From the NCBI GenBank assembly GCA_029194665.1, contig JARFXO010000008.1, forward strand, positions 1 to 64,000: a stretch of 64,000 nt of DNA, given 5' to 3'. Each line of letters opens with the position of its first letter. Within the stretch, counting starts at the first letter, position 1. The position numbers and the translations under genes are program-made. This stretch comes from Nitrospira sp. (GTDB lineage Bacteria; Nitrospirota; Nitrospiria; Nitrospirales; Nitrospiraceae). Shown piece by piece: positions 33,681-43,484 of this stretch. Below the pieces are notes generated by a model. That model was not told the DNA's origin, searched no databases, and saw nothing but the letters and a program-made list of their open reading frames with translations.

Positions 33681-33708
33681 TTGACAACCAAGAATGCGCG
33701 AGTATACT
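33681..33708 (+). promoter_or_regulatory. Sigma70-type promoter of the division/cell-wall cluster
   Basis: TTGACA (33681-33686), a 16-base spacer and TATACT (33703-33708) form a near-consensus promoter. It lies inside the longest reading frame of rsmH, which is why the start of that gene is placed downstream. It probably drives the long run of overlapping genes that follows. Confidence 0.75.
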
Positions 33709-33737
33709 TCGCTTGGCGTGGGGAAAAGTGGAGGCGA

Positions 33738-34670
33738 GTGGGAAAGGATATTTTTCGTGAACACTTTCATGTTCCGGTGCTTGGACAGGAAGTGTGTACT
33801 TGGCTTATTTCTGATCGATCAAGGACTATTTTGGATTGTACGGTGGGATATGGTGGGCATGCAGAAATGCTCCTAGAATCTAGCCCGACTAACGCCACGA
33901 TCATAGGGTTAGACCGAGATTCTCAAGCCATTGATTTCTGCCGGCGACGGTTGAATCGATTCGGAGATCGTATTGTGTTGCGACAAGGGAATTATCGGAA
34001 CTTGAAGTCGCATCTTGCTGAAACCGGTACCGCGACGGTCGACGGCGTGCTGTTCGATTTCGGGGTTTCGTCTCCACAGTTGGATGATCCGTCGCGAGGG
34101 TTCAGCTTTCAGCGAGAAGGTCCGCTTGACATGCGCATGGACCAAACGATCGGGGAAACTGCCGCTGATCTGGTGAACCGTAGCTCCGAACACGAGCTCG
34201 CGGACATCATCTTTCAGTATGGAGAGGAGCGATATGCCAGGCGAATTGCTCGAGCAATCGCGCAGGACAGGCAACGCCGTCCGGTCGAGACTACAGGAGC
34301 ACTCGTTTCCATCATCGCTCGGTCCGTGCCGGCGTCGTATCGCCACGGACGGATCCATTGTGCAACGCGGACATTTCAGGCGCTACGAATTGTGGTGAAT
34401 CACGAGGTGGATTTCTTGGAGCCGTCCCTTCGAGATGCAACGGAAGTGCTGTCCTCTGGGGGGAGAATCTGCGCGATCTCCTTTCATTCCCTCGAAGACC
34501 GTATCGTCAAGCATGCATTCCGATCCCTCTCACAAGGACCGGAAGCCGCCCTTTCCGTACTCACCAAGAAACCGGTTCTTCCTTCTCAGGCAGAGTGTGA
34601 AGCGAATCCCAGATCGAGAAGCGCGAAGTTGCGAGTCGCCGAACGTCAACCGAGGATGGGGCTTTTATGA
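33738..34670 (+). CDS. rsmH: 16S rRNA (cytosine1402-N4)-methyltransferase RsmH
   Basis: About 310 residues, the usual length. RsmH (MraW) methylates C1402 in the ribosomal P site and sits at the head of dcw clusters in many bacteria. Seen are H-V-P-V-L, the SAM motif D-C-T-V-G-Y-G-G-H, D-F-G-V-S-S-P-Q-L-D and the C-terminal S-F-H-S-L-E-D-R-I-V-K. GTG 33738 behind GGAGG is chosen because the longer frame from 33681 starts inside the promoter. mraZ, its usual partner, is absent upstream. Confidence 0.93.
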   Translation: MGKDIFREHFHVPVLGQEVCTWLISDRSRTILDCTVGYGGHAEMLLESSPTNATIIGLDRDSQAIDFCRRRLNRFGDRIVLRQGNYRNLKSHLAETGTATVDGVLFDFGVSSPQLDDPSRGFSFQREGPLDMRMDQTIGETAADLVNRSSEHELADIIFQYGEERYARRIARAIAQDRQRRPVETTGALVSIIARSVPASYRHGRIHCATRTFQALRIVVNHEVDFLEPSLRDATEVLSSGGRICAISFHSLEDRIVKHAFRSLSQGPEAALSVLTKKPVLPSQAECEANPRSRSAKLRVAERQPRMGLL

Positions 34671-34999
34671 AAACCGTCGCCGTTTTTGTAGGATTCTGTC
34701 TTGTGTTGGTGTTCGTGTGGGAGCGTGTAGACGTGGTTCGGATCGGTTATGAAATCGAGCGGTTGAAGCGTGACAAGGGGGCGCTGGAACGTCAACGGGA
34801 TGAACTCCGCGTCAAGGTTTCTGCATTGAGTGCCTCCGACCGGATCGCCAAATTGGCGACCGAAAAACTCGGTATGAGTCTGCCTCAACAAGGGCAGATC
34901 ATTGTGGTTCAGTCCAGGCCAAGTGATGTCCATCCCTCAGTTGTTGTGCCAGTTGGGCTGAAAGTCGCCAGGAATTATCTTCCCAGCGGGAGGCTCTAG
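34667..34999 (+). CDS. ftsL: Cell division protein FtsL
   Basis: A 110-residue bitopic protein: short cytoplasmic end, one membrane helix (residues ~4-20), then a leucine-zipper-like coiled coil (E-I-E-R-L-K-R-D-K-G-A-L-E-R-Q-R-D-E-L) and a short periplasmic tail. FtsL joins FtsB and FtsQ in the divisome. Sequence identity in this family is low; position between rsmH and ftsI and topology make the call. The ATG overlaps the rsmH stop (ATGA). Confidence 0.85.
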   Translation: MKTVAVFVGFCLVLVFVWERVDVVRIGYEIERLKRDKGALERQRDELRVKVSALSASDRIAKLATEKLGMSLPQQGQIIVVQSRPSDVHPSVVVPVGLKVARNYLPSGRL

Positions 35000-36717
35000 T
35001 GGCTGGCTCTCTTTCTCGCGGTCGTCGGTATGGCCTGTTGCTGCTGTTGCTCTGCGGTTTTGGGGTGGTTCTGTTCCGGTTGGTCATGTTGCAAGTATTG
35101 CAAGCGGCTGAGCTCTCGGTTAAAGCTGATCGACAGCATCAAAAGACGGTCACGCTGGAAGGGGCGCGCGGTATGATTGTCGATCGACACGGCAAGATTC
35201 TGGCCATGAATGTGGAAGTACCGTCCGTATTCGGAGTTCCGAACACATTGGAGAGTCCTATCAAGACCGCTCGACAGTTGTCGCCGATTCTGCATGTGAG
35301 GACCGAGGAGTTGGAACGAAAACTTCAACAGGACCGGAGCTTCGTATGGGTGGCTCGAAAGATTGATCCTGAGCAGGGTCGCCAACTCGATCGTTTGTCC
35401 CTTGATGGAATTGGTGTAGTAATGGAAGGCAGGAGGTTCTATCCCAAAGGGCCGCTCCTGGCTCATGTGTTGGGTTTTGCGGGAATGGACGGTGAGGGTT
35501 TGGAAGGCGTAGAGCATCGCTACGAATCGCATTTGCGCGGTGAAAAGCGGATGATGGTTCTGCAACGTGATGCCCTGGGGCGTACGGTGTTTCCCAAGGG
35601 AATGACGGAAGGGAGCCCGACGTCCGGCCATAGCCTCACGCTGACGATCGATGAGGTGATTCAGTATATCGCTGAACGAGAGCTTGAGGACGCGGTTGGA
35701 CGTGCGCAGGCAAAGTCAGGAACAGTGATCGTGCTTGATCCAAAGACCGGAGCGGTGTTGGCAATGGCGGTCAGTCCGCGATTTGATCCCAACACCGTGT
35801 CGGCTCTCAGCCCTGATCGCTGGCGAAACAGAGCGCTTACGGATGCCTACGAACCAGGGTCTACGATGAAGGCGATGATGGCTGCGGCCGCCATTGAGGA
35901 ACGAGTGGTACGGCCGAATACGATGGTATTCGGTGAGCATGGTCATATGACGATCGCGAACACCGTGATTCATGATCATGAGCGGCTGGGATGGGTCTCC
36001 TTCGCGCAGGTGATTCAGAAGTCCAGCAATATCGGGGCGGCGAAAACCGGTATGGCGCTGGGGCAACAGCGTCTCTATCGATATCTCCAAGCGTTCGGTT
36101 TCGGACAGCGAACGGAGATCGATCTTCCGGGAGAGGGGGCCGGATTGGTGAGAAATCCAAGAGACTGGGGGCGTCGTTCAGTCGCGTCTATCTCCATGGG
36201 GCAAGAGATAGGTGTGACTCCGCTTCAAATGGTAGCTGCGGTCGCGGCTATCGCAAACGGAGGTCTGTTGATGAAACCTTATGTGATTTCAGAAATACGA
36301 GATGCTGATGGCCACATCCTTAGACAGATACCTCCTCAGGCCAAGCGACGGGTCATTTCTCCGGAAACGGCACGCAGTGTGACGAAGATTCTTGAAGGTG
36401 TCATCACGGATGGCACCGGCGCGAAAGCGGCTATCCGAGGGTTCCGGGCGGCCGGCAAAACCGGTACGGCCCAAAAGATCGACCCCCGAACCGGTTCCTA
36501 TTCGGCCACTCGATTTGTCGCGTCTTTCACGGGATACGTACCCTCAGACAACCCTCAGCTGGCCATGATCGTGGTGATCGACGAACCTCAACGTGATGCA
36601 TGGGGCGGAGCTGTCGCAGCTCCCGTGTTTAGCCGTGTTGGGGAACAGGTGTTAGGTTACTTAGGCGTGCCGCCGAATGAGCCTGTCATGTTGGCGATGG
36701 CGTCGCCAAGATCGTGA
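34999..36717 (+). CDS. ftsI: Peptidoglycan transpeptidase FtsI (PBP3 type)
   Basis: A 572-residue class B penicillin-binding protein that crosslinks septal peptidoglycan. An N-terminal membrane helix is followed by a dimerisation domain with R-G-M-I-V-D-R-H-G. The transpeptidase motifs are S-T-M-K (catalytic Ser288, Lys291), S-S-N at Ser342 and K-T-G at Lys487. The GTG start overlaps the ftsL stop by one base (TAGTG). No PASTA domains are present, as in Gram-negative FtsI. It would work with FtsW, encoded further down. Confidence 0.95.
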   Translation: MAGSLSRGRRYGLLLLLLCGFGVVLFRLVMLQVLQAAELSVKADRQHQKTVTLEGARGMIVDRHGKILAMNVEVPSVFGVPNTLESPIKTARQLSPILHVRTEELERKLQQDRSFVWVARKIDPEQGRQLDRLSLDGIGVVMEGRRFYPKGPLLAHVLGFAGMDGEGLEGVEHRYESHLRGEKRMMVLQRDALGRTVFPKGMTEGSPTSGHSLTLTIDEVIQYIAERELEDAVGRAQAKSGTVIVLDPKTGAVLAMAVSPRFDPNTVSALSPDRWRNRALTDAYEPGSTMKAMMAAAAIEERVVRPNTMVFGEHGHMTIANTVIHDHERLGWVSFAQVIQKSSNIGAAKTGMALGQQRLYRYLQAFGFGQRTEIDLPGEGAGLVRNPRDWGRRSVASISMGQEIGVTPLQMVAAVAAIANGGLLMKPYVISEIRDADGHILRQIPPQAKRRVISPETARSVTKILEGVITDGTGAKAAIRGFRAAGKTGTAQKIDPRTGSYSATRFVASFTGYVPSDNPQLAMIVVIDEPQRDAWGGAVAAPVFSRVGEQVLGYLGVPPNEPVMLAMASPRS

Positions 36718-36729
36718 TCGTATTTGGAC

Positions 36730-38226
36730 ATGTCGATGACCTTGGCAACCTTGCTTCAGGCGCTGGAAGGGCAGGTGAAGATTCTTGATCGTCATGGAAA
36801 CTTGAACGTGTCCGTACATGCGATCACCGATGATTCTCGGGCCGTCGCGGCCGACGGTCTCTTTGTAGCTGCAAGAGGTGAGCGGGTCGATGGACATGAA
36901 TTTATTCCGGCGGCGGTGAGGGGAGGCATGGTCGCATTGGTATCACAGCAGCCGGTGAGTGGAGTGTCTCTTCCGTTCGTCCGCGTCGACGACTCCAGAA
37001 AGGCACTCGGTTTGCTGGGGAGCCGCTTCTATGGAGATCCTTCGTCGCAGATTCGGATGATCGGCGTGACTGGGACGAACGGAAAAACTACCACGACATA
37101 TGTCTGCAAAGCGCTCCTGGAAACCCTGGGCCACCCGGTGGGTTTGATTGGAACCGTCGTCTATCAGATCGGTGAGCACACGATGCCGGCGACGCACACG
37201 ACGCCTGGTTCTCTTGAGCTGCAACAGCTGCTTGCCAAGATGGTCGCAGGCGGATGCACCACTGCGGTTATGGAAGTGTCTTCTCATGCCCTGGCGCAGG
37301 ATCGCACGAGCGGATGCGAATTTGACGTGGCGGTCTTTTCAAATCTGACTCAGGATCATCTCGATTTTCACAAGACCATGGAGGAGTACTTTCGTGCAAA
37401 ACTGAGACTTTTTACAGGATTGAAGAGGGGACTGAAGACGAATAAGCGAGCGATCATCAACATCGATGACCCCTATGGAAATCGTATTGTCGAGCGAAGC
37501 CCGGTGCCGGTTTGGACCTATGCCATAAATGCCAAGGCGGATTTGCGTGCTGAAGCGGTGCGGTTGTCTCTTCGAGGAACAAACTTTACCGCTGCGACGC
37601 CGGTCGGAAGCTTCCCCATCGAGAGTCAGCTCGTGGGCGAGCACAATGTGTACAACTTGCTGGCTGCGGTTGGGGTTGCGCTTCACGAGGGGGCCACTCC
37701 TGCGCAAATTCGTGCGGCCGTGGCAAAGATCATTAACGTGCCGGGACGGTTCGAACGTGTGATCGCAGGCCAGTCGTTTACAGTGGCCGTGGATTATGCC
37801 CACACCGAAGACGCGCTCGTCCGATTGCTGACGGCGGCACAAGCGCTGAAAACAGGACGCATCATCACGGTGTTCGGGTGCGGTGGAGACCGTGACCGGG
37901 GGAAGAGGCCCAAGATGGGAGAAGCGGCTGTGCGCTACAGCGACGTCGTGATATTGACTTCAGACAACCCCCGAACCGAGGACCCCCTCTCAATTCTGGA
38001 GCAAGTCGAAGTCGGAGTGATCGAGGGGTTGCGGCAACGGCCACACGTACAGTACCGAAAAGTGCCTGATCGGCGAGAAGCCATCGAAGAAGCGGTGCGT
38101 GAGGCCCGTAGTGCGGATATGGTGTTGATCGCCGGTAAGGGGCACGAAGACTACCAGATCATCGGCACGAGAAAGGTTCATTTCGACGATCGCGAGGTGG
38201 CGCGCGGCGCCATCGAACGACTCTAA
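36730..38226 (+). CDS. murE: UDP-MurNAc-L-Ala-D-Glu:meso-diaminopimelate ligase MurE
   Basis: About 498 residues. MurE adds the third amino acid of the peptidoglycan stem. The ATP loop G-V-T-G-T-N-G-K-T-T-T is near residue 112, the carbamylated-lysine region and the H-N-V-Y-N-L segment follow, and D-N-P-R-T-E-D-P near residue 415 is the motif specific for meso-diaminopimelate over lysine. The start is ATG 36730; a TTG at 36724 is the alternative. It lies 12 bases after ftsI. Confidence 0.95.
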   Translation: MSMTLATLLQALEGQVKILDRHGNLNVSVHAITDDSRAVAADGLFVAARGERVDGHEFIPAAVRGGMVALVSQQPVSGVSLPFVRVDDSRKALGLLGSRFYGDPSSQIRMIGVTGTNGKTTTTYVCKALLETLGHPVGLIGTVVYQIGEHTMPATHTTPGSLELQQLLAKMVAGGCTTAVMEVSSHALAQDRTSGCEFDVAVFSNLTQDHLDFHKTMEEYFRAKLRLFTGLKRGLKTNKRAIINIDDPYGNRIVERSPVPVWTYAINAKADLRAEAVRLSLRGTNFTAATPVGSFPIESQLVGEHNVYNLLAAVGVALHEGATPAQIRAAVAKIINVPGRFERVIAGQSFTVAVDYAHTEDALVRLLTAAQALKTGRIITVFGCGGDRDRGKRPKMGEAAVRYSDVVILTSDNPRTEDPLSILEQVEVGVIEGLRQRPHVQYRKVPDRREAIEEAVREARSADMVLIAGKGHEDYQIIGTRKVHFDDREVARGAIERL

Positions 38227-38278
38227 ACCCACGTCCAGTTTACGCGAGCAGGGCCCGGTCGGTGCCCGGAAGCATCAG

Positions 38279-39727
38279 ATGACTCTGTTTACCGTCGAAG
38301 AATTGCGGGAAGTAGTCAGCGCGAGGGTCTTGGCCGGTGAAGGGACCGGTTGGACAACGCACCGTATCCGGAGGATCAGCCTGGATACTCGGTCTCTTCG
38401 ACCAGGAGATCTTTTTCTTGCACTGCGGGGAGATCGATTCGACGGCCACGACTTTGTGGCCGCAGCGCTGTCGCGCGGGGCGGTGGGAGCGATCGTGTTC
38501 GATTCCTATGATGTGTCAGGGCTTGGCTTGAAGTGTGACTCGAAGAGCACCCAACCATTTGTCTTCGGCGTCGGCGATCCACTCTCTGCTTACCAGCAGC
38601 TGGCCGCGTACCACCGAAGCCGATTTCAAATCCCCGTCGTTGCTGTCACGGGAAGCAACGGCAAGACGACGACGAAGGAAATGGTCGCCAATGTCATGGC
38701 TCAGCGCTGGAAGATCCTCAAGACCGAAGGCAACTTGAACAACCGTGTGGGCGTACCGCAGACCCTGCTCCACCTCAACGATCGACACAAGGCGGCCGTC
38801 ATCGAGATGGGGGTTGATAATCTCGGCCAGACCGCCAGGCTGTGTGAAATAGCCCGACCCACGATCGGGATCATTACGAACATCGGCCCCGACCACTTGG
38901 AGTTTTTCGGGACCATGGAGGTATCAGCTCAAGCAAAGGCGGAGTTGCTCGATCTGCTTCCTTGTGATGGGACCGCCATCCTGAACGCAGATGATCCGTT
39001 TTACGACTCTCTTGCCGCGCGATCTCGATGTCGTGTGGTGTCATTCGGCCTTTCATCAAAGGCCGACGTGCGGGCAAGGGATGTGAAATCCGACGGCCGC
39101 AATGGGACGATCTTTCAGCTTCTGCTGCCAGGAACAGTACGCCACGCCCTTGTTCATATGAGAGTCCAGGGTGATCACAACATCACGAATGCCTTGGCGG
39201 CTGGAGCGGTCGGTTCTATCCTGGGGTTGCCCGGTGGGCTGATCGCTCAGGGGCTGTCCCGCTTCCGGCCCGCTGCCATGCGGTCGCAGGTAGTCGTCAA
39301 TCAGGGCGTGAAGTTGATCATCGACTGTTACAATGCCAATCCTGCCTCCATGAAAGCGGCGGTGCAATTACTGGCGCAAACGGGGGCGAAAGGAAAGAGA
39401 ATTGCGGTGCTTGGAGACATGCTGGAACTCGGTCCCAACGCCGATCAGATGCACGAGGAAGTCGGCACATTCTTGGCAGGCCAAGGCGTCGATCTGCTCG
39501 TGGCTTGCGGCGGGTTAGGACGAAGCCTCGCCAAAGGAGCGAAACAGGCAGGACTGGATCCATCCCATATTCTCGAAGCGCCGGATGCACGCGCCGCCGC
39601 TGCCGCCGTGAAAGCGGTCGCAAAAGCGGGTGATGCCGTGCTGATCAAAGCCTCGCGCGGTATGAAATTAGAGCTGGTCGCTGACGCACTTCGAGGAGCA
39701 ACAAGTACGACGAAAAAGGCTTCGTAA
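38279..39727 (+). CDS. murF: UDP-MurNAc-tripeptide:D-Ala-D-Ala ligase MurF
   Basis: A 482-residue Mur ligase that adds D-Ala-D-Ala to the tripeptide precursor. The ATP loop is V-T-G-S-N-G-K-T-T-T-K-E, followed by E-G-N-L-N-N-R-V-G-V-P-Q-T-L, E-M-G-V and the G-P-D-H-L-E-F-F motif, and later D-C-Y-N-A-N-P-A-S-M, all typical of MurF. The C-terminal ~20 residues are alanine/threonine-rich. It follows murE by 52 bases. Confidence 0.95.
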   Translation: MTLFTVEELREVVSARVLAGEGTGWTTHRIRRISLDTRSLRPGDLFLALRGDRFDGHDFVAAALSRGAVGAIVFDSYDVSGLGLKCDSKSTQPFVFGVGDPLSAYQQLAAYHRSRFQIPVVAVTGSNGKTTTKEMVANVMAQRWKILKTEGNLNNRVGVPQTLLHLNDRHKAAVIEMGVDNLGQTARLCEIARPTIGIITNIGPDHLEFFGTMEVSAQAKAELLDLLPCDGTAILNADDPFYDSLAARSRCRVVSFGLSSKADVRARDVKSDGRNGTIFQLLLPGTVRHALVHMRVQGDHNITNALAAGAVGSILGLPGGLIAQGLSRFRPAAMRSQVVVNQGVKLIIDCYNANPASMKAAVQLLAQTGAKGKRIAVLGDMLELGPNADQMHEEVGTFLAGQGVDLLVACGGLGRSLAKGAKQAGLDPSHILEAPDARAAAAAVKAVAKAGDAVLIKASRGMKLELVADALRGATSTTKKAS

Positions 39728-39741
39728 CGGTCGCCCAGGCT

Positions 39742-40818
39742 ATGCTGTACATCTGGCTTTATCCGCTCCACACAAAGTTCTCGTTTCTGAATGTTTTTCG
39801 TTATCAGAGCTTTCGCATTATTTACGCCGCCGTTACCGCGTTCCTGATCGCATTTGTGCTCGCGCCGTGGGTGATCCGCAAGCTTCAAGAAATCAAGCTG
39901 GGGCAACAAATACGTGACGATGGTCCAAAGCGACATCTGGCGAAAAGTGGAACACCTACGATGGGCGGCGTCCTCATCATCTTCGCAGTCGCGCTGTCGA
40001 CGCTGCTCTGGGCCGACATCTCACGTCCTCATATCTGGCTGGTTCTTGCCGCGACACTGGGGTTTTGCGCCATTGGGTTTGTGGACGACTATCTCAAATT
40101 CATCAAGGCTCGATCGAAAGGGCTTTCGGCGCCACAAAAGTTCACGGCTCAAATAGGCATTGCGCTCATCGTGGCGCTGATCTTGTACTCGTTGCCCGGT
40201 TACAACACGAAGCTGAGCGTGCCGTTTTTCAAGAATTTCATGCCCGACTTAGGATGGTTTTATGTGGTCTTTGCCGTGCTGGTGATCGTCGGAAGTTCCA
40301 ATGCCGTCAACCTCACTGACGGTCTCGATGGGCTGGCGATCGGTCCGGTGATGATAGCCGCGTTGGCATACACCGTGGTCGCCTACGTCACCGGTCACCG
40401 ATTGATGTCGGAATATCTGCTGATCCCGCACATCGACGGAGCCGGAGAAATGGCGGTCTTTACGGCAGCCATCCTCGGTTCAAGTCTTGGGTTCCTCTGG
40501 TTCAATACCTATCCGGCCTCCGTCTTTATGGGAGATGTCGGTTCACTCCCGCTTGGAGCGGCCCTTGGGACGGTGGCGGTCATCAGCAAGCATGAGTTGT
40601 TATTGCTGATGGTCGGCGGTGTCTTCGTGATCGAGGCCGTCTCGGTCATTTTTCAGGTCGCTTCATACAAATCCCGAGGGAAGCGGATCTTTCTCATGGC
40701 TCCGATTCACCACCACTTTGAGATGAAAGGCTGGGAAGAACCGAAAGTCGTCGTGCGTCTGTGGATCATCGCCATTTTGCTGGCTCTCTTGAGTTTGAGC
40801 ACGTTGAAGTTGAGGTAA
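39742..40818 (+). CDS. mraY: Phospho-MurNAc-pentapeptide transferase MraY
   Basis: A 358-residue polytopic membrane enzyme making lipid I from UDP-MurNAc-pentapeptide and undecaprenyl phosphate. Hallmarks are T-P-T-M-G-G near residue 72, F-V-D-D-Y-L-K near residue 112, the N-L-T-D-G-L-D-G-L-A catalytic loop near residue 190 and M-A-P-I-H-H-H-F-E-M-K-G-W near residue 315. Length is normal. Its stop overlaps the murD start by one base. Confidence 0.96.
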   Translation: MLYIWLYPLHTKFSFLNVFRYQSFRIIYAAVTAFLIAFVLAPWVIRKLQEIKLGQQIRDDGPKRHLAKSGTPTMGGVLIIFAVALSTLLWADISRPHIWLVLAATLGFCAIGFVDDYLKFIKARSKGLSAPQKFTAQIGIALIVALILYSLPGYNTKLSVPFFKNFMPDLGWFYVVFAVLVIVGSSNAVNLTDGLDGLAIGPVMIAALAYTVVAYVTGHRLMSEYLLIPHIDGAGEMAVFTAAILGSSLGFLWFNTYPASVFMGDVGSLPLGAALGTVAVISKHELLLLMVGGVFVIEAVSVIFQVASYKSRGKRIFLMAPIHHHFEMKGWEEPKVVVRLWIIAILLALLSLSTLKLR

Positions 40819-42233
40819 TGGGGATGGTGACGAAGGACATCACGCAGTTGACAGGAGCGCGCGTCACAGTCGTTGGGCTGGCTCGGAGCGGCGTAGCGGC
40901 TGTTCGCTTGTTACAGGAGGCCGGTGCGTTGGTGACGGTGGCCGACCGGAAGGATCGAGGAGAGTTGTTCGGTGTGCTTGATTCTCTGGATCAGGCGGCA
41001 ACTCGGCTTGTGCTGGGCAACGATTATGAATCGGCTCTCGACCAGGCTGAACTGGTCGTTATCAGTCCAGGAGTTCCCTATCGGTTGGAGGCGCTTGAAC
41101 GTGTTCGTCGTCGAGGGACGAAGGTCATCAGCGAACTCGATCTCGCATCGCGGTTTCTTTCCGCTCCTATTCTGGCGTTGACCGGTACCAATGGGAAGAG
41201 CACGACGGTGACCCTGATTGGAAAGATGCTGCAAGAGAGCGGAAAGCGGATATTTGTCGGCGGGAATCTGGGCACGGCGATCAGTGAAGCTGCCGTACAA
41301 TCGCTGCGAGCCATGCAGATGGGCTGTCCATGTCCGTACGACGCATTGGTCGTGGAAGTGTCCAGCTTCCAGCTGGAAACCATCGAGCAGTTTCATCCAT
41401 GGATTGCCGCGATGCTCAACGTGACGGTGGACCATCGTGATCGCTATGAGTCGATCGACGAATACGTCGCGGCCAAAAACAGAATATTCGAAAACCAAAC
41501 TCCGTCCGACTACGCCCTCTTCAATCTGGACGATTCGAGGGTGGCTCCCCTGCGGCGAAGCGCGAGGGCCAGCGTACTTGGATTTACGAGGACCCAGGCG
41601 TTGCCTTCCGATCTGACAGGGGGAACCTATCTCGATCGAGATCGCATCATGACGACGATTGGAGGCCGGACTCGGGAGATCTGTGCACGGAGCGAGGTCA
41701 AGATCATCGGCGATCACAACATCGAAAACGCCATGGTGGCTGCAACCTATGCGCTCTTGAGCGGGTGCTCTCTCGATATCATTCGTCGGGTCCTCAGTGA
41801 GTTTCCTGGGTTGGAACATGCGTTGGAGGTCGTTCGTGAGTGGCGGGGCGTACGGTTCATCAACGATTCTAAGGGCACCAATGTGGATGCGACGCTCAAA
41901 GCATTGGAGAGCATGGATCAACCGATTTGGCTGATCGCCGGTGGACGCGACAAGGGAGGGGATTTTTCTCGATTGGCTCCCGCAATTCATCGAAAAGTGA
42001 AGCGGCTCATTCTGATCGGCGAGGCAGCGCCGCTGATTGCGAAGGCGATGGAGGGCTATCAGGCGATCGAACGGGCTGGCACATTGAGGGACGCTGTGGA
42101 GCTGGCTGCATCGGGAGCGAGTGCAGGCGATGGCGTGCTGCTGTCACCTGCCTGCGCGAGTTTCGACATGTTCGTAGATTATCAGGATCGAGGGCGACAG
42201 TTTAAAACTCTCGTGCGATCCTTGCCGGTGTAA
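40818..42233 (+). CDS. murD: UDP-MurNAc-L-alanine:D-glutamate ligase MurD
   Basis: A 471-residue Mur ligase adding D-glutamate. It has an N-terminal Rossmann domain (V-V-G-L-A-R-S-G), the ATP loop L-T-G-T-N-G-K-S-T-T, G-G-N-L-G-T, E-V-S-S-F-Q-L-E and N-D-S-K-G-T-N. ATG 40818 overlaps the mraY stop (TAATG) and is preferred over the longer frame from 40761, which would extend back into mraY. Confidence 0.95.
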   Translation: MGMVTKDITQLTGARVTVVGLARSGVAAVRLLQEAGALVTVADRKDRGELFGVLDSLDQAATRLVLGNDYESALDQAELVVISPGVPYRLEALERVRRRGTKVISELDLASRFLSAPILALTGTNGKSTTVTLIGKMLQESGKRIFVGGNLGTAISEAAVQSLRAMQMGCPCPYDALVVEVSSFQLETIEQFHPWIAAMLNVTVDHRDRYESIDEYVAAKNRIFENQTPSDYALFNLDDSRVAPLRRSARASVLGFTRTQALPSDLTGGTYLDRDRIMTTIGGRTREICARSEVKIIGDHNIENAMVAATYALLSGCSLDIIRRVLSEFPGLEHALEVVREWRGVRFINDSKGTNVDATLKALESMDQPIWLIAGGRDKGGDFSRLAPAIHRKVKRLILIGEAAPLIAKAMEGYQAIERAGTLRDAVELAASGASAGDGVLLSPACASFDMFVDYQDRGRQFKTLVRSLPV

Positions 42234-42278
42234 CGAGGGCCAACAGGCTGCCAGGCAGAGGAGCATTGACGCTGGACG

Positions 42279-43484
42279 ATGTCACAGAGATCTGGAGGGA
42301 CCTTGGCCTTGCCTTGGTCTACCGTCAGCCCGCGCGCTCCGAAGCGGGTGGGGATGGATCATATTTTGCTGTTCGTGACCATCACGCTGGCGCTGGTCGG
42401 CCTGGTGATGGTCTTCAGCGCGAGTGCTGTCGTGGCGGGCAATCGATTCCACGATTCCTGGTACTACCTGAAGCGGCAACTGGCATGGCTGGCGTTTGGT
42501 TTGGCGCTTCTGCATGCGGTGTCCCGGGTCGATTATCTATGGTGGAAGCGTCTTGCGGTTCCTTTCCTCACTCTCATCATCGTGTTGCTGGTGGTTGTTC
42601 TTATCCCATCGATCGGTGTTGCCGCCAATGGGGCCCGACGTTGGTTACGGCTGGGGCCTATTTCGATTCAGCCGGCCGAGATGGCGAAGCTGATCGCGGT
42701 GATCTATCTTGCCGCGTACCTCGCAAAAAACGAAGAACGGCTCCGGCAGTTCTCAACCGAGTTGCTGCCGGCCTTGCTTGTCGTCGGGGTCATCAGCGGG
42801 TTGCTCATTTTGGAGCCCGATTTGGGAACCGTGGTGGTGCTGGGACTGGTCACGGGAGGGCTCTTGTTCGTCGGCGGTGCGCCTGTAGCCCATCTCCTCA
42901 GGCTCGTCCCACTAGCCTTAGCTGGGGTGGCGGTGCTGATCTGGTTCTCGCCCTATCGATGGCAACGGCTCATCGCATTTTTCGACCCGACAAAGGATCC
43001 GACCGGGGCGGGGTTCCAGATCAACCAATCCTTTCTCGCCTTCGGCAGCGGAGGACTTTTCGGAGTCGGGTTGGGGGAAGGCAAGCAGAAACTGTTCTTT
43101 CTTCCAGAAGCCCATACCGATTTTGTACTGGCACTCGTCGGCGAGGAACTCGGGTTCGTTGGAACGGCGGTCATCGTTCTTTTTTTCGCGCTCTTCGTGA
43201 TCCGTGGTTTTCAGATCTCCACCAGAGCGCGAATTCCCTTCGGCCGCTACCTGGGGATCGGCATTACGACGCTCATCGGTGTCCAGGCGTTGATCAATGC
43301 CGGTGTCGTGACGGGATTGTTGCCGACCAAAGGTCTTACATTGCCGTTCGTCAGTTATGGCGGATCGTCCTTGGTAATCAGCCTGACCGGGGTAGGGATT
43401 TTGCTGAACATTTCGCGGGATCGGCAGGCTGGGCGAGAAGAAGCGAGACAGCAAAGCGGACGTGGTTGGGCGGGTCGACGATGA
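42279..43484 (+). CDS. ftsW: Septal peptidoglycan glycosyltransferase FtsW
   Basis: A 401-residue SEDS-family polytopic protein that polymerises septal glycan strands with FtsI. Seen are M-V-F-S-A-S-A near residue 43, L-G-P-I-S-I-Q-P-A-E near residue 126, the G-x-G-L-G-E-G-K-Q-K-L-F-F-L-P-E-A-H-T-D-F loop with its acidic residue near 270-290 and G-L-T-L-P-F-V-S-Y-G-G-S-S near the end. The first ~24 residues are polar and optional; ATG 42354 would remove them. The stop overlaps murG (ATGA). Confidence 0.93.
   Translation: MSQRSGGTLALPWSTVSPRAPKRVGMDHILLFVTITLALVGLVMVFSASAVVAGNRFHDSWYYLKRQLAWLAFGLALLHAVSRVDYLWWKRLAVPFLTLIIVLLVVVLIPSIGVAANGARRWLRLGPISIQPAEMAKLIAVIYLAAYLAKNEERLRQFSTELLPALLVVGVISGLLILEPDLGTVVVLGLVTGGLLFVGGAPVAHLLRLVPLALAGVAVLIWFSPYRWQRLIAFFDPTKDPTGAGFQINQSFLAFGSGGLFGVGLGEGKQKLFFLPEAHTDFVLALVGEELGFVGTAVIVLFFALFVIRGFQISTRARIPFGRYLGIGITTLIGVQALINAGVVTGLLPTKGLTLPFVSYGGSSLVISLTGVGILLNISRDRQAGREEARQQSGRGWAGRR

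Noticed and set aside
42266..43480. Long open frame running through ftsW into murG (778 codons in all)
   Set aside because: The part before ATG 43481 is a different-frame reading of ftsW with shuffled, arginine-rich content; MurG homology begins exactly at 43481.
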